Assembly (NCBI RefSeq): GCF_934277605.1
Contig: NZ_CAKQVD010000003.1
Span: 5,284 to 69,283 of the forward strand
DNA length: 64,000 nt
Source of the DNA: an uncultured Anaerotignum sp.
GTDB lineage: Bacteria > Bacillota > Clostridia > Lachnospirales > Anaerotignaceae
Direction: 5' to 3'
Positions 25,990 to 35,151 of this stretch are shown here, piece after piece. Every line of letters starts with the position of its first letter. Position 1 is the first letter of the stretch. The translations under genes were made by a program, and so were the position numbers. The notes under the pieces are model-generated. The model saw only the letters and a list, made by a program, of their open reading frames with translations. It was not told the DNA's origin and searched no databases.

Positions 25990-26407
25990 AAATGAAGCAA
26001 GGGTATTTTTTCGTGCAAAATCAGAAAACGAAGGCTTTGCCCGCTTATTTGCGGCAGGCTTTTTGACACAGCTTGACCCAACCATTTCGGAGCTGACGGA
26101 TGTCAAAACGGCTGTTTCGGAGGCGGTTACCAATGCGATTATCCATGGCTATGAGGAAAAGGAGGGCTTGGTTGAGCTTTTCTGTGCCTATGCAGGCCGA
26201 AAAATCTACATAGAGGTTGCGGATAAGGGCAGGGGAATTGAAAATATTGCAAGGGCAAGAGAGCCGCTGTATACCTCAAAGCCTGAGCTGGAGCGTTCCG
26301 GTATGGGCTTTACGATTATGGAGACCTTCATGGAGGGTGTTCGGATCGAAAGCCGCATAGGAGAAGGCACACGCATTTTCATGGAAAAAACACTGGCAAA
26401 GGAGTGA
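25979..26407 (+). CDS. spoIIAB: Anti-sigma F factor SpoIIAB
   Basis: SpoIIAB binds and holds sigma-F inactive before septation, and phosphorylates SpoIIAA on serine. The 142-residue GHKL-type kinase has the N-box SEAVTNAIIHGYE, the G1 box EVADKGRGIENI and the G2 region ERSGMGFTIMETFM, which together form the ATP pocket. Its ATG lies inside the end of spoIIAA (11-base overlap) and sigF starts four bases after its stop, as in the spoIIA operon generally. Confidence 0.93.
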   Translation: MRFENEARVFFRAKSENEGFARLFAAGFLTQLDPTISELTDVKTAVSEAVTNAIIHGYEEKEGLVELFCAYAGRKIYIEVADKGRGIENIARAREPLYTSKPELERSGMGFTIMETFMEGVRIESRIGEGTRIFMEKTLAKE

Positions 26408-26411
26408 TTCC

Positions 26412-27134
26412 GTGGAGCAGACTTACGAATGGATTCGTCGGGCGCAGGCAGGAGATGCTGCCGCAAAGGACAGACTGCTGCAGGAAAATTCCGGCTTGAT
26501 TTGGAGCGTGGTGGGACGCTTTCGGGGACGAGGAGAACAGGAGGACTTATACCAGATTGGCGCCATCGGGCTTTTGAAGTGTATTGATAAATTTGATTTC
26601 AGCTATGATGTGAAATTTTCCACCTATGCCGTCCCCATGATTTTAGGGGAAATCAAACGATTTCTGCGGGATGACGGAACGGTAAAGGTCAGCCGAGGGC
26701 TAAAGGAGCTTTCTTGGAGAGCAAAAAGGGCACAGGAGACTGCATTGCAGGAGGAAAACCGAGAATTAAGCTTACAGGAGCTTGCACAACGGCTTGGCGT
26801 GGAGACAGAGGAATTGCTTTTGGCATTGGAATCTGCGAAGGAGGTGGAAAGCCTATATGCCTCGGCAGACGGCGCAGACGGCGCACTGCAAATCATTGAT
26901 CGGCTTGCAGATACCACAGAAAACGAAAAAATGATGGAGCGGCTTTCCTTGATGGAGGCATTGGCGAAGCTGGATGCCAAGCAGCGGCAAATCATCACGA
27001 TGCGCTATTTTCAAGACCGCACACAGGCGGATGTGGCAAGGTGCATTGGCATTTCGCAGGTGCAGGTGTCCCGCATTGAAAAACGGGTGCTGTCTGAATT
27101 GCGGGAATGCTTACAGGAAGGGGATGAAAAATGA
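26412..27134 (+). CDS. sigF: Forespore sigma factor SigF
   Basis: Sigma-F is the first compartment-specific sigma factor in the forespore. The 240-residue protein has region 2 (NSGLIWSVVGRF, EDLYQIGAIGLLKCIDKFD, VKFSTYAVPMILGEIKRFL), region 3 with KVSRGLKEL, and region 4 with DRTQADVARCIGISQVQVSRIEKRVL. The start is a GTG at 26412, four bases after the spoIIAB stop and with GGAGTGA just ahead, so translation is probably coupled. A hairpin terminator follows. Confidence 0.93.
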   Translation: MEQTYEWIRRAQAGDAAAKDRLLQENSGLIWSVVGRFRGRGEQEDLYQIGAIGLLKCIDKFDFSYDVKFSTYAVPMILGEIKRFLRDDGTVKVSRGLKELSWRAKRAQETALQEENRELSLQELAQRLGVETEELLLALESAKEVESLYASADGADGALQIIDRLADTTENEKMMERLSLMEALAKLDAKQRQIITMRYFQDRTQADVARCIGISQVQVSRIEKRVLSELRECLQEGDEK

Positions 27135-27143
27135 AATGAAAAA

Positions 27144-27190
27144 GGGTGGGTAAGCAGAGAAACGGGTTCTCATGCAGCCCACCGCTTTTT
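27144..27190. terminator. Terminator between sigF and the zinc-ribbon gene
   Basis: GGTGGG pairs with CCCACC with a nested GAGAA/TTCTC stem, followed by GCTTTTT on the plus strand. It lies between two converging genes. Confidence 0.75.
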
Positions 27191-27563
27191 AGTGTAATTT
27201 TTTGCCGCATTTGGGGCAATAGGCATATTCCGGAGTCAGCAGATAGCCACAGCCGGAGCAATGCACCTCCTGTGCCTGCCCCATGCCGACAATGGTTAAA
27301 TCCTCCTCCCGTAAGGTCACAGCTTCGCCGTGTTCAATGGCCTTCCCCAATTCCCGATCAATGGAATAAACCGTGTGGCAACAGTTGGAAACAGCATAAT
27401 ATTCCTTTCCCCATTTGAAAAGAGGAATGAAAAAGAAGCTGAAGCAGGTATAGGTCATAAAAACGGAAATACTGCTGTACCGTCCGCATTTTTTGCAAAT
27501 CATGGTTTGCCGAAACTGTTCAAATTCCTTTTTCCCTTGAAAGATACCACCAATAAAAAACAT
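27189..27563 (-). CDS. Zinc-ribbon membrane-associated protein, 124 aa
   Basis: The protein has two CxxC zinc-ribbon halves at its start and end: CKKCGRYSS near residue 23 and CSGCG then CPKCGKKL at the C-terminus. Between the first pair and the middle lies a hydrophobic, aromatic segment (MTYTCFSFFFIPLFKWG, about 36-52) that could sit at or in the membrane. I have seen similar 120-130 residue proteins in Lachnospiraceae, without known function. The ATG at 27563 is preceded by a GGATG-type site; the ribosome site is weak. It is a single gene converging on sigF. Confidence 0.7.
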   Translation of the reverse strand: MFFIGGIFQGKKEFEQFRQTMICKKCGRYSSISVFMTYTCFSFFFIPLFKWGKEYYAVSNCCHTVYSIDRELGKAIEHGEAVTLREEDLTIVGMGQAQEVHCSGCGYLLTPEYAYCPKCGKKLH

Positions 27564-27591
27564 AAAAACACATCCAATCGAAAAGATTTAT

Positions 27592-27620
27592 TTTACAACT
27601 CTTGGCTAACATGATAAAAT
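27592..27620 (+). promoter_or_regulatory. Promoter of the 33-aa peptide gene
   Basis: TTTACA (27592-27597) and TAAAAT (27615-27620) with a 17-bp spacer; predicted start of transcription lies about 35 bases before the start codon. Confidence 0.6.
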
Positions 27621-27662
27621 GATTTCAGATAAAATGCAACTATTTTTAAAGGAGGGGAGAAT

Positions 27663-27764
27663 ATGAAAATTTCTCGCTTGGTTGTAAGTGCAGTCTCTTT
27701 GGCTGTTTCCGCAGCATTGCTGACTCTGAGCATCATTGATTTGATTCGCAGTGATGAATATTGA
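27663..27764 (+). CDS. 33-residue single-pass membrane peptide
   Basis: ATG at 27663 is 6-8 bases after a near-perfect AAAGGAGGGG site and opens a 33-codon frame ending in TGA at 27762-27764. The product starts MKISRLVVSAVSLAVSAALL, a basic start followed by one hydrophobic helix, and ends DLIRSDEY. This is the profile of a small membrane peptide. It has its own promoter (27592-27620) and a 14-bp-stem terminator (27824-27868), so it forms a transcription unit of roughly 240 nt directly before the first gap gene. I do not recognise the family; a toxin-like, regulatory or membrane-complex role is possible but unproven. Confidence 0.65.
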   Translation: MKISRLVVSAVSLAVSAALLTLSIIDLIRSDEY

Positions 27765-27823
27765 TTTTTGCATAAGAATTGAAAAGCAGGAGAAACTGTG
27801 AGCAGTGATTCCGAAAACATGAA

Positions 27824-27880
27824 TTTGGCGAGAGAAACGCAGCATTTGCAAGATTTTCTTTCGCCAAAACTTTTATTTGT
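27824..27880 (+). terminator. Terminator after the 33-aa peptide gene
   Basis: TTTGGCGAGAGAAA (27824-27837) pairs with TTTCTTTCGCCAAA (27855-27868) with one G-U pair, followed by ACTTTTATTTG. This is a strong hairpin with a T-rich tail. Confidence 0.8.
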
Positions 27881-27920
27881 GTATTTTTTCGGGAAATCAG
27901 CAAATTTTTCCGTTTTTCTG

Positions 27921-27948
27921 TTGTGTAAAATATAATTTGTGCTATACT
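27921..27948 (+). promoter_or_regulatory. Promoter of the first gap gene
   Basis: TTGTGT (27921-27926) and TATACT (27943-27948) with a 16-bp spacer. Confidence 0.65.
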
Positions 27949-27958
27949 ATAAGTAATA

Positions 27959-27992
27959 GGACATTTCAAATAATGCGATGCGAAAAATGTCC
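27959..27992. promoter_or_regulatory. GGACATTT/AAATGTCC operator-like inverted repeat before gap
   Basis: GGACATTT (27959-27966) and AAATGTCC (27985-27992) are perfect inverted arms with an 18-bp centre. They begin about 11 bp after the -10 hexamer, so a bound repressor would block early elongation. The arms match the GGGAC...TGTC halves of CggR-type operators. Confidence 0.6.
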
Positions 27993-28017
27993 CACGCAAG
28001 AAAATACATTTTGTTAG

Positions 28018-29040
<1,023 letters not shown>

Positions 29041-29062
29041 AGCAATCCCGAAAATTTTAAAG

Positions 29063-29090
29063 CCTCGGATGAAAAATCCGAGGTTTTTTG
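29063..29090 (+). terminator. Terminator of the first gap gene
   Basis: CCTCGGAT and ATCCGAGG pair around GAAAA and run directly into six T. Confidence 0.92.
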
Positions 29091-29126
29091 CGTATAAAAA
29101 CGCAAAAGAATGTCAATCGGAAAACA

Positions 29127-29183
29127 GGACAAAAAATGTCCCACTTTTTTGTATACAATCACAAAAGGGACATTAAACGTCCC
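29127..29183. promoter_or_regulatory. Double GGGAC/GTCCC palindromic operator region before the second gap gene
   Basis: The 319-base stretch 29041-29359 holds no gene. It contains two palindromes: GGACAAAAAATGTCCC (29127-29142) and GGGACATTAAACGTCCC (29167-29183). The inner arms AATGTCCC and GGGACATT are themselves inverted around a palindromic TTGTATACAA (29149-29158). The halves resemble the CggR operator pattern GGGAC-N6-TGTC. A possible promoter follows (TTGTCT at 29199-29204, TATCTT at 29222-29227). Confidence 0.6.
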
Positions 29184-29198
29184 ACAAAAATAGATAAG

Positions 29199-29227
29199 TT
29201 GTCTAAATCATATCCCCTTCCTATCTT
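29199..29227 (+). promoter_or_regulatory. Possible promoter of the second gap gene
   Basis: TTGTCT and TATCTT with a 17-bp spacer; the -10 is weak. A TAAAAT at 29297-29302 is an alternative without a good -35. Confidence 0.35.
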
Positions 29228-29359
29228 GTTTTCCTGTATAGACTTCTGAAAAATAAAAAAATACAAAATTCTGAGTTTTTTTTGAGCCTAATGTGGTAAA
29301 ATGAACAGGTAAAAGTTACTGGTCATTCCTATTTTTATATATGAGAGGGGAAGAATCTA

Positions 29360-30379
29360 ATGGCAATTAAAGTTGGCATCAATGGTTTTGGTCGTATCGG
29401 CAGAGTTGTATTCAGAGTTCTGATGCAGCGTCAGGATGAATTTGAGCTTTGCGGTATCAACCTGAGAAATGCAGAACTGGACTATATGGCATATCAGTTG
29501 AAATATGACTCTATCTTTGGTCGTTTTGACGGCGAAATCGAAATTGGCGAAAACTGCCTGATTGTAAACGGTCAGAAAATCCGCATCTTCAGCGAAAGCG
29601 ATGCCTCTCTGATTGAATGGGCTGAATGTGGCGCAGAATATATCATCGAATCCACAGGTGCATTCAACACAATGGAAAAGGCATCTCTGCATAAAATCGG
29701 CGGTGCAAAGAAGGTTATCCTGACAGCACCCTCCAAGGATGAGGTTACACCCACCTTCGTTGTTGGCGTAAACCATCAGACATACACAAAGGATATGGAT
29801 ATCGTTTCCAACGCATCCTGCACAACAAACTGCTTGGCACCACTGGTTAAAATCGTAAATGACGCATTTGGTATCGAACAGGGCTTGATGAGCACCATTC
29901 ACTCCGCAACTGCAAAACAGAAGGCTGTTGACGCACGTGCAGGCCGTGACTGGAGAACAGGCCGTTCCGTATTCAACAACATCATTCCTTCCACAACAGG
30001 TGCGGCAAAGGCTGTGGGCCGTGTTATTCCCGAACTGAAGGGCAAAATGACAGGTATGTCCTTCCGTGTTCCCACAAACGATGTATCCGTAGTAGACCTG
30101 ACAGCAAGACTGAAAACACCCGCTACATACGAACAGATTTGTGAAAAGATAAAAGAAGCATCCGAAACATACATGAAGGGTATCGTAAAATATACAGAGG
30201 ATGAAGTTGTTTCCTCCGATATGCTGGGCGAATCCAATACCTGTATCTTCGATGCAAAAGCAGGTATCATTCTGGATGATAACTTCGTTAAGCTGATTGC
30301 TTGGTATGATAACGAATGGGGCTACTCCAATAAGGTTGTTGACCTGATTGCACACATGTACGAAGTAGACCACAGATAA
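29360..30379 (+). CDS. Second GAPDH paralogue with altered cofactor pocket
   Basis: The 339-residue protein has the complete GAPDH fold: [13 protein letters not shown], catalytic SNASCTTNC (C154), [18 protein letters not shown] and NEWGYSNKV. Two cofactor-pocket sites differ from the neighbour. The aspartate that selects NAD (D34 in the first gap) is L35 here, followed by R36 (GINLRNAE). The proline near the 2'-hydroxyl side (P190) is R193 ([10 protein letters not shown]). In known NADP-using GAPDHs these two positions are the ones that change, so NADP use or a biosynthetic role is plausible, but not shown. The gene has its own operator region and terminator. It uses codons typical of high expression. 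Confidence 0.9.
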   Translation: MAIKVGINGFGRIGRVVFRVLMQRQDEFELCGINLRNAELDYMAYQLKYDSIFGRFDGEIEIGENCLIVNGQKIRIFSESDASLIEWAECGAEYIIESTGAFNTMEKASLHKIGGAKKVILTAPSKDEVTPTFVVGVNHQTYTKDMDIVSNASCTTNCLAPLVKIVNDAFGIEQGLMSTIHSATAKQKAVDARAGRDWRTGRSVFNNIIPSTTGAAKAVGRVIPELKGKMTGMSFRVPTNDVSVVDLTARLKTPATYEQICEKIKEASETYMKGIVKYTEDEVVSSDMLGESNTCIFDAKAGIILDDNFVKLIAWYDNEWGYSNKVVDLIAHMYEVDHR

Positions 30380-30392
30380 TTTCAGACAATAA

Positions 30393-30429
30393 AAAACCTT
30401 GGCTCTGTGAAATGAGTCAAGGTTTTTTT
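30393..30429 (+). terminator. Terminator of the second gap gene
   Basis: AACCTTGGCT pairs with AGTCAAGGTT (one G-U pair) around a ten-base loop, followed by seven T. Confidence 0.85.
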
Positions 30430-30443
30430 GTTTTGGAAATAAA

Positions 30444-31142
30444 TTAGGGAGTATCCGCCATGCGATACCCAACGCCAACCTCTGTAAAAATATATTCGGG
30501 GGAGGCGGGGTTTTTCTCCAGCTTTCTGCGGATATTTGCCATGTTGACACGCAAGATCTGGTTATCCTTTACAGCATAAGGCCCCCAAAGCTCTGTGATA
30601 ATGTAATCGTATGTAAGCACACGGCCGGCACTTTTTGCCAAAAGAGAAACGATTTTAAATTCAATCTGCGTCAGATGAACGTCCTTTCCGTCAACGGTAA
30701 TTCTCCGCTTATCAAAATCAATCGTCAATCCCTTTGTGGAAAAAATGCTGTTGCTTTGGCTGCTGTTGTTTTTGGCACTATGCCGCAGGGCAGTACGGAT
30801 ACGAGCCAACAGCTCGGATGTGCCGAAGGGCTTGGAAATATAGTCATCCGCACCCAAATCCAACGCCTCAACCTTATCGGATTCTTCCCCTCTGGCAGAA
30901 ACCACAATAACGGGAGTGGAGGACCATTCTCTGATTTTTTTCAGAATTTCAATGCCATCCATATCGGGCAGCCCCAAATCCAACAAAATGAGGTCGGGAC
31001 AGTGAGAGGGAATCATAGAAAGGGCCTGACTGGCTGTTTTTGCCAGCAATGGAGCATAGGTGTTTGCTTTCAATGTTGTTGCAATGAAGTTGCTGATCGC
31101 ATCCTCATCTTCAATGATCATTACCTTGATTTTATTAGGCAT
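30444..31142 (-). CDS. OmpR/PhoB-family response regulator, KdpE-like
   Basis: The 232-residue protein has a receiver domain (about 6-118) with the acidic pair E11/D12, phospho-acceptor D55 in LILLDLGLPDMDG, and K106 in ISKPF, followed by a winged-helix DNA-binding domain ending EYIFTEVGVGYRMAD. The closest relatives I can think of are KdpE proteins, which control potassium uptake genes. It is the second gene of a pair with a KdpD-like kinase, overlapping it by eight bases. No kdpFABC, ktr or trk gene is nearby, so the regulon is uncertain. Confidence 0.88.
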   Translation of the reverse strand: MPNKIKVMIIEDEDAISNFIATTLKANTYAPLLAKTASQALSMIPSHCPDLILLDLGLPDMDGIEILKKIREWSSTPVIVVSARGEESDKVEALDLGADDYISKPFGTSELLARIRTALRHSAKNNSSQSNSIFSTKGLTIDFDKRRITVDGKDVHLTQIEFKIVSLLAKSAGRVLTYDYIITELWGPYAVKDNQILRVNMANIRRKLEKNPASPEYIFTEVGVGYRMADTP

Positions 31143-32691
31143 AGTCAGAATCTCCTTTCATTGGCAGAACAAAGGTAAAGCTTGCGCCGCCGTTCAAATT
31201 GTTTTTTGCAAAGATTTTGCCATCATGGGCAAGAATGATGGATTTACAAATGGAAAGGCCAATGCCGATTCCTCTTGTAGAATCGCCGGAGCCCTGTTGG
31301 GATTTTCCGTCAAAGATATCCGGAATGCAGGAGGGATCAATTCCCTTGCCATGATCGGAAATGGTAAAGACGGCACCGCTTTTTTTCTTGGATACCCGCA
31401 GCCCAATGGGGGCGGTACTGCCGGAATGGCGAATGGCATTTTCCATCAGATTGATGAGCACCTGCTCAATCAGCGTTGCATCCATCGGCACAATGAGCAC
31501 TTCATGGGGAACCTCGACATCCACAACAGAGTCGGGGAAGCGCTTGCGGATTCTGCCGACAGCCTCGCCGACAACCTCCTCTATCATTTCATTCTGCTTT
31601 TTCAAATTTGTGGTTCCGCCTGTGATTTTTGTGACGGAAAGCAGATTTTCAACCATGTGAATCAACCATTCTGCATCATGCTGAATATCGGTCAGCATTT
31701 TTTTGGAATCTGTGGAATCAATTTTTGTTCCGTTTTCCAAAAGCGTTGTTGCAGAACCAATGATACCCGTTAAGGGTGTGCGCAGGTCATGCGAAACCGC
31801 ACGCAGAAGGTTACTGCGCATTTTTTCCTTTTCTGTTTCCAGAAGAACCTCCTGCGCTTTTTTTCTTGCCTGCTGTCTTTGCAGAGCCAAAATGGTCTGC
31901 GAAATCATAACATTGATAAAGCTGAAGGTATCATCCAGCAGGAGCTTGCTTTCGTCAAAAATCAGCCCGACAACACCATAAATCTTATCCCCTGCGCTGA
32001 TTGGAAAGTAGGTGCCCTTGCAGTTTTGCGTGCCGGATTCCACCTCCGCACCGGCAGGGCACATGGTATCATAGGCCTTTTGTGCAACCTGCTTTTCCAA
32101 AAAGCTATACAGCAAGCGCTCATCCTTTTCGTTGATTGTGCGTATGGTCTGATGTTTCGGCTGCAAGGGGGGGCCTGCATACAGGATCACGCTGCATTGA
32201 TTCGTTTCGGAAAAATATTCTGCAGCCATATCAACAATTGTTTCCACATCTCCGGCAGAAAGAATTGCCTTACTCATTTCTGTCAGAATTTCCGCACGCT
32301 TCTTGCCTGCGGCAGAGAACAGGGCAGCCATCTTAACCTTTGCTGTCACAAAGCTTGTCAAAATAGCCATCAGCAGCATCATGGAAAAGGTTACGGGGTA
32401 GCCTGTGATGGAAAAGTTCAGAGCGAAATAGGGGAAGGTGAAGAAAAAGTTTACACCGATAACCCCGCCGATAGAGGCAATGACACCCCAAAAATATCCG
32501 CTGGTCAGGTAAGCAATAAAGGCGACGGCCAGCATATATACCCCGAAAATGTTATCATCCAATACAGCAGCACCGTTTAGGCATAAAGCAACACAGGTAG
32601 CTATCAAGTAGACGACACCTGTTCGGATAAAATCCCGAAATAATACAGAAGGATTGAACGTATTCAATATTCTTTTGAGTCTTTTTTTCAT
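31135..32691 (-). CDS. KdpD-like sensor histidine kinase lacking the N-terminal KdpD/Usp domains
   Basis: The 518-residue protein starts with the four-helix DUF4118 membrane domain seen in KdpD (about 20-120), then a GAF-like domain (about 140-270), a HisKA domain with SHDLRTPLTG (phospho-acceptor H301) and a HATPase domain with NLMENAIRHS and the G boxes. Full KdpD proteins are about 900 residues and carry an N-terminal KdpD sensor plus a Usp domain, both absent here. The membrane domain and kinase are intact, so this is a natural short form rather than a broken gene. It is probably a potassium or osmotic-stress sensor, by family. A TATAAT on the minus strand (32735-32730) precedes it. Confidence 0.87.
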   Translation of the reverse strand: MKKRLKRILNTFNPSVLFRDFIRTGVVYLIATCVALCLNGAAVLDDNIFGVYMLAVAFIAYLTSGYFWGVIASIGGVIGVNFFFTFPYFALNFSITGYPVTFSMMLLMAILTSFVTAKVKMAALFSAAGKKRAEILTEMSKAILSAGDVETIVDMAAEYFSETNQCSVILYAGPPLQPKHQTIRTINEKDERLLYSFLEKQVAQKAYDTMCPAGAEVESGTQNCKGTYFPISAGDKIYGVVGLIFDESKLLLDDTFSFINVMISQTILALQRQQARKKAQEVLLETEKEKMRSNLLRAVSHDLRTPLTGIIGSATTLLENGTKIDSTDSKKMLTDIQHDAEWLIHMVENLLSVTKITGGTTNLKKQNEMIEEVVGEAVGRIRKRFPDSVVDVEVPHEVLIVPMDATLIEQVLINLMENAIRHSGSTAPIGLRVSKKKSGAVFTISDHGKGIDPSCIPDIFDGKSQQGSGDSTRGIGIGLSICKSIILAHDGKIFAKNNLNGGASFTFVLPMKGDSDYA

Positions 32692-32729
32692 ATTAGTTCT
32701 CCAATCCGTTTTTGTTAGTGTTTCTTCCT

Positions 32730-32758
32730 ATTATACAACACTTTTCATGGAAAAGAAA
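32730..32758 (-). promoter_or_regulatory. Probable promoter of the KdpDE-like pair
   Basis: TATAAT (32735-32730 on the minus strand) with a weak TTTCTT 17 bp upstream. Confidence 0.45.
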
Positions 32759-32828
32759 TGGAGAAGTTCTCTTTCATGGGAAAATATGGTTTGGCAGTCG
32801 AAAAAAGAGGAAAAGAGGGGTTTGTGCA

Positions 32829-32857
32829 TTGCAAAGGGGAAATGACTTTGTTATAAT
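32829..32857 (+). promoter_or_regulatory. Promoter of lysA-like gene
   Basis: TTGCAA (32829-32834) and TATAAT (32852-32857) with a 17-bp spacer. Confidence 0.75.
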
Positions 32858-32894
32858 AGAAAAAGTATAGCTAAATTTTAGATAAAGGAGAACC

Positions 32895-34157
32895 ATGCAA
32901 ATGAAAAAACCTTTTGTTACATTAGAACAGGCAAAAAAAATAATCGAAAAATATCCGACACCCTTTCATATTTATGATGAAAAGGGGATTCGTGAAAATG
33001 CAAGAAAGGTAAATGCCGCATTTTCTTGGAATAAAGGCTTTAGAGAATATTTTGCGGTAAAGGCAACGCCGACACCCGGCATCCTGCAAATCCTGAAGGA
33101 AGAGGGCTGTGGTGCGGATTGCTCCTCCTATACGGAGCTGATGTTGGCTGAGGCAGTTGGGCAGACAGGGCATGATATCATGTTTTCCTCCAACGTAACG
33201 CCTGCGGAGGACTTTATTAAGGCGGCGGAATTGGGTGCAATCATCAACTTCGATGATATCACACATATTCCTTTTTATGAAAGGCTGGCGAAGATTCCCG
33301 AAACCGTTTCCTGCCGTTATAATCCCGGTGGTGTGTTCCAAGTAAGCAACAGCATTATGGATAACCCGGGGGATGCAAAATACGGCATGACAAAGGCGCA
33401 GATGAAGGAAGCCTTTCAAATGCTGAAGGAAAAGGGTGCAAAGCACTTTGGGATTCATTCCTTTTTGGCAAGCAACACAACCTCCAATGACTACTATCCG
33501 ATGCTGGCAAAGGTTATCTTTGAATTGGCGGTAGAGCTGAAAAAAGAATTGGATATTCATATTGCGTTTATCAATCTTTCCGGCGGGGTTGGTGTTCCCT
33601 ATGAGCCTGATGATTTTGCGTGCGATATTATGGCCATCGGTGAGGGCGTAAGAAAGGTCTATGAAGAAATTTTGACACCCGAAGGCATGGATGATGTTGC
33701 AATTTATACAGAAATGGGACGTTATATGCTTGCACCCTATGGTGCATTGCTTGCAACGGCTATCCATGAAAAGCATACCCATAAGGAATATATCGGCTTG
33801 GATGCGTGTGCGGCAAACCTGATGCGTCCCGCAATGTATGGCTCCTATCATCATATCACTGTGTTGGGCAAGGAAAATGCTCCCTGCGACCATAAATATG
33901 ATGTGACAGGCGGCTTATGTGAAAACAATGATAAATTTGCGATTGACCGTATGCTCCCGAAAATTGATATCGGCGATATTATTTATATCCACGATACAGG
34001 CGCACATGGTCATGCAATGGGATATAACTATAACGGCAAGCTGCGTTCCGCAGAACTGCTGCTGAAGGAGGACGGCAGTGTGGAGATGATTCGCAGAGCG
34101 GAAACCCCTGCGGATTATTTTGCAACACTTGATTTTACAGGCTTATTGAAGGCATAA
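32895..34157 (+). CDS. lysA: Diaminopimelate decarboxylase
   Basis: LysA removes CO2 from meso-diaminopimelate to make lysine, using PLP. The 420-residue protein has the PLP lysine in YFAVKATPTP (K56), the FGIHSF-type segment, the glycine-rich phosphate site SGGVG, and the C-terminal CENND motif (C342) that comes from the partner subunit of the dimer. The family also includes ornithine/arginine-type decarboxylases; the CExxD motif and length favour LysA or a close relative. AAAGGAG precedes the ATG at 32895 closely; the second codon-in-frame ATG at 32901 is an alternative start. An EamA exporter gene follows 45 bp later, which may move the product or a related amino acid. Confidence 0.85.
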   Translation: MQMKKPFVTLEQAKKIIEKYPTPFHIYDEKGIRENARKVNAAFSWNKGFREYFAVKATPTPGILQILKEEGCGADCSSYTELMLAEAVGQTGHDIMFSSNVTPAEDFIKAAELGAIINFDDITHIPFYERLAKIPETVSCRYNPGGVFQVSNSIMDNPGDAKYGMTKAQMKEAFQMLKEKGAKHFGIHSFLASNTTSNDYYPMLAKVIFELAVELKKELDIHIAFINLSGGVGVPYEPDDFACDIMAIGEGVRKVYEEILTPEGMDDVAIYTEMGRYMLAPYGALLATAIHEKHTHKEYIGLDACAANLMRPAMYGSYHHITVLGKENAPCDHKYDVTGGLCENNDKFAIDRMLPKIDIGDIIYIHDTGAHGHAMGYNYNGKLRSAELLLKEDGSVEMIRRAETPADYFATLDFTGLLKA

Positions 34158-34202
34158 AAAAGCCCTCCCAATCGGATTTTTGAAGGGAAAAGAGGGAGAA
34201 AT

Positions 34203-35084
34203 GTGACAGCACAAAAGAAAAAGGTTATTGGATATAGCCTTTTTACCATATTTTTATGGGCATCGGCCTATCCGCTGACAAAAATTGCACAGACACATTA
34301 TACGGTTGTCCCTTTGGCATTTCTCCGCAGCTTTATCGCAGGGGTTTTTATGCTTGTTATTGGAAAAATACAGGGTATGTCTATGCCACAGAAAAAGCAT
34401 ATCCCATTATTTTTGTTTTCCGGTGCATTGGGCTATGTGATCTATACAGTGGCAATGAATATCGGCCTGCAAACCCTGCCATCTGCCACCTGCAGCCTTT
34501 TGGTTGCAACCTCTCCGATTATGACAGCCATGATTGCCGCAAGGGTGTATCAGGAAAAAATCGGGTTGGTCAGTTGGATTTCCATTTTTGTCGCCTTTCT
34601 GGGTGTTGTGATTCTTCTGCTTTGGAACAGCCACGGCACATTTTCCATAGATGCGGCAATGCTTTGGATGCTCCTTTCGGCTGCATCCTGGGCAGGCTAT
34701 AACATTATGACAAGAAAGCTGGTTGCTCTGGGCTATACTTCCATGCAAATCACTTGCTTTAGCATGCTTGGGGCGGCATTTTGGCTTTGCCTTTCGGCAG
34801 GAGAGGGCTTTCGGGAAATGGCAACGGGCGAATGGCGGCTTTTTTGGGTGCTGCTCTATCTTGCCATTATTTCCAATGCGATTGGCTGTATCCTTTGGGG
34901 AAAGGCAATGACTTATGCGGAAAAAACAAGCGAGGTTGCGAATTTTATGTTTCTTTCGCCGCTGCTTTCTGCTACAATGAGCTTTCTTTTGCTGCATGAG
35001 GTGCCGGGAATCGGAACCTTTGTCGGCGGTGCAATTATCATTTGCGGCTTGCTGCTCTTTAATCTGAAGGGACAGAAAAAATAG
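34203..35084 (+). CDS. EamA-family (DMT superfamily) transporter
   Basis: The 293-residue protein has ten predicted transmembrane helices arranged as two five-helix EamA repeats (about 7-137 and 150-290), with the typical ASAYPLTKIA start and short loops. DMT proteins often export amino acids or metabolites. The start is a GTG at 34203, since the ATG two bases earlier runs straight into a stop; AGAGGGAG precedes it. It follows lysA in the same direction, so lysine or diaminopimelate-related export is a guess from context only. It ends at a strong bidirectional terminator. Confidence 0.85.
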   Translation: MTAQKKKVIGYSLFTIFLWASAYPLTKIAQTHYTVVPLAFLRSFIAGVFMLVIGKIQGMSMPQKKHIPLFLFSGALGYVIYTVAMNIGLQTLPSATCSLLVATSPIMTAMIAARVYQEKIGLVSWISIFVAFLGVVILLLWNSHGTFSIDAAMLWMLLSAASWAGYNIMTRKLVALGYTSMQITCFSMLGAAFWLCLSAGEGFREMATGEWRLFWVLLYLAIISNAIGCILWGKAMTYAEKTSEVANFMFLSPLLSATMSFLLLHEVPGIGTFVGGAIIICGLLLFNLKGQKK

Positions 35085-35090
35085 ACATAT

Positions 35091-35132
35091 AAAAAGGATA
35101 AATCCGAATCATGCGGATTTATCCCTTTTTTG
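35091..35132. terminator. Bidirectional terminator between the EamA gene and proS
   Basis: GGATAAATCCG and CGGATTTATCC pair perfectly around AATCATG, with A and T tracts on the two sides. Confidence 0.92.
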
Positions 35133-35151
35133 TTTGTATGATTTGCTTTTA

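Noticed and set aside
32654..32845. A 63-codon plus-strand frame between the kinase and lysA genes
   Set aside because: It begins inside the kinase gene, has no ribosome site and overlaps the promoters of both neighbours.
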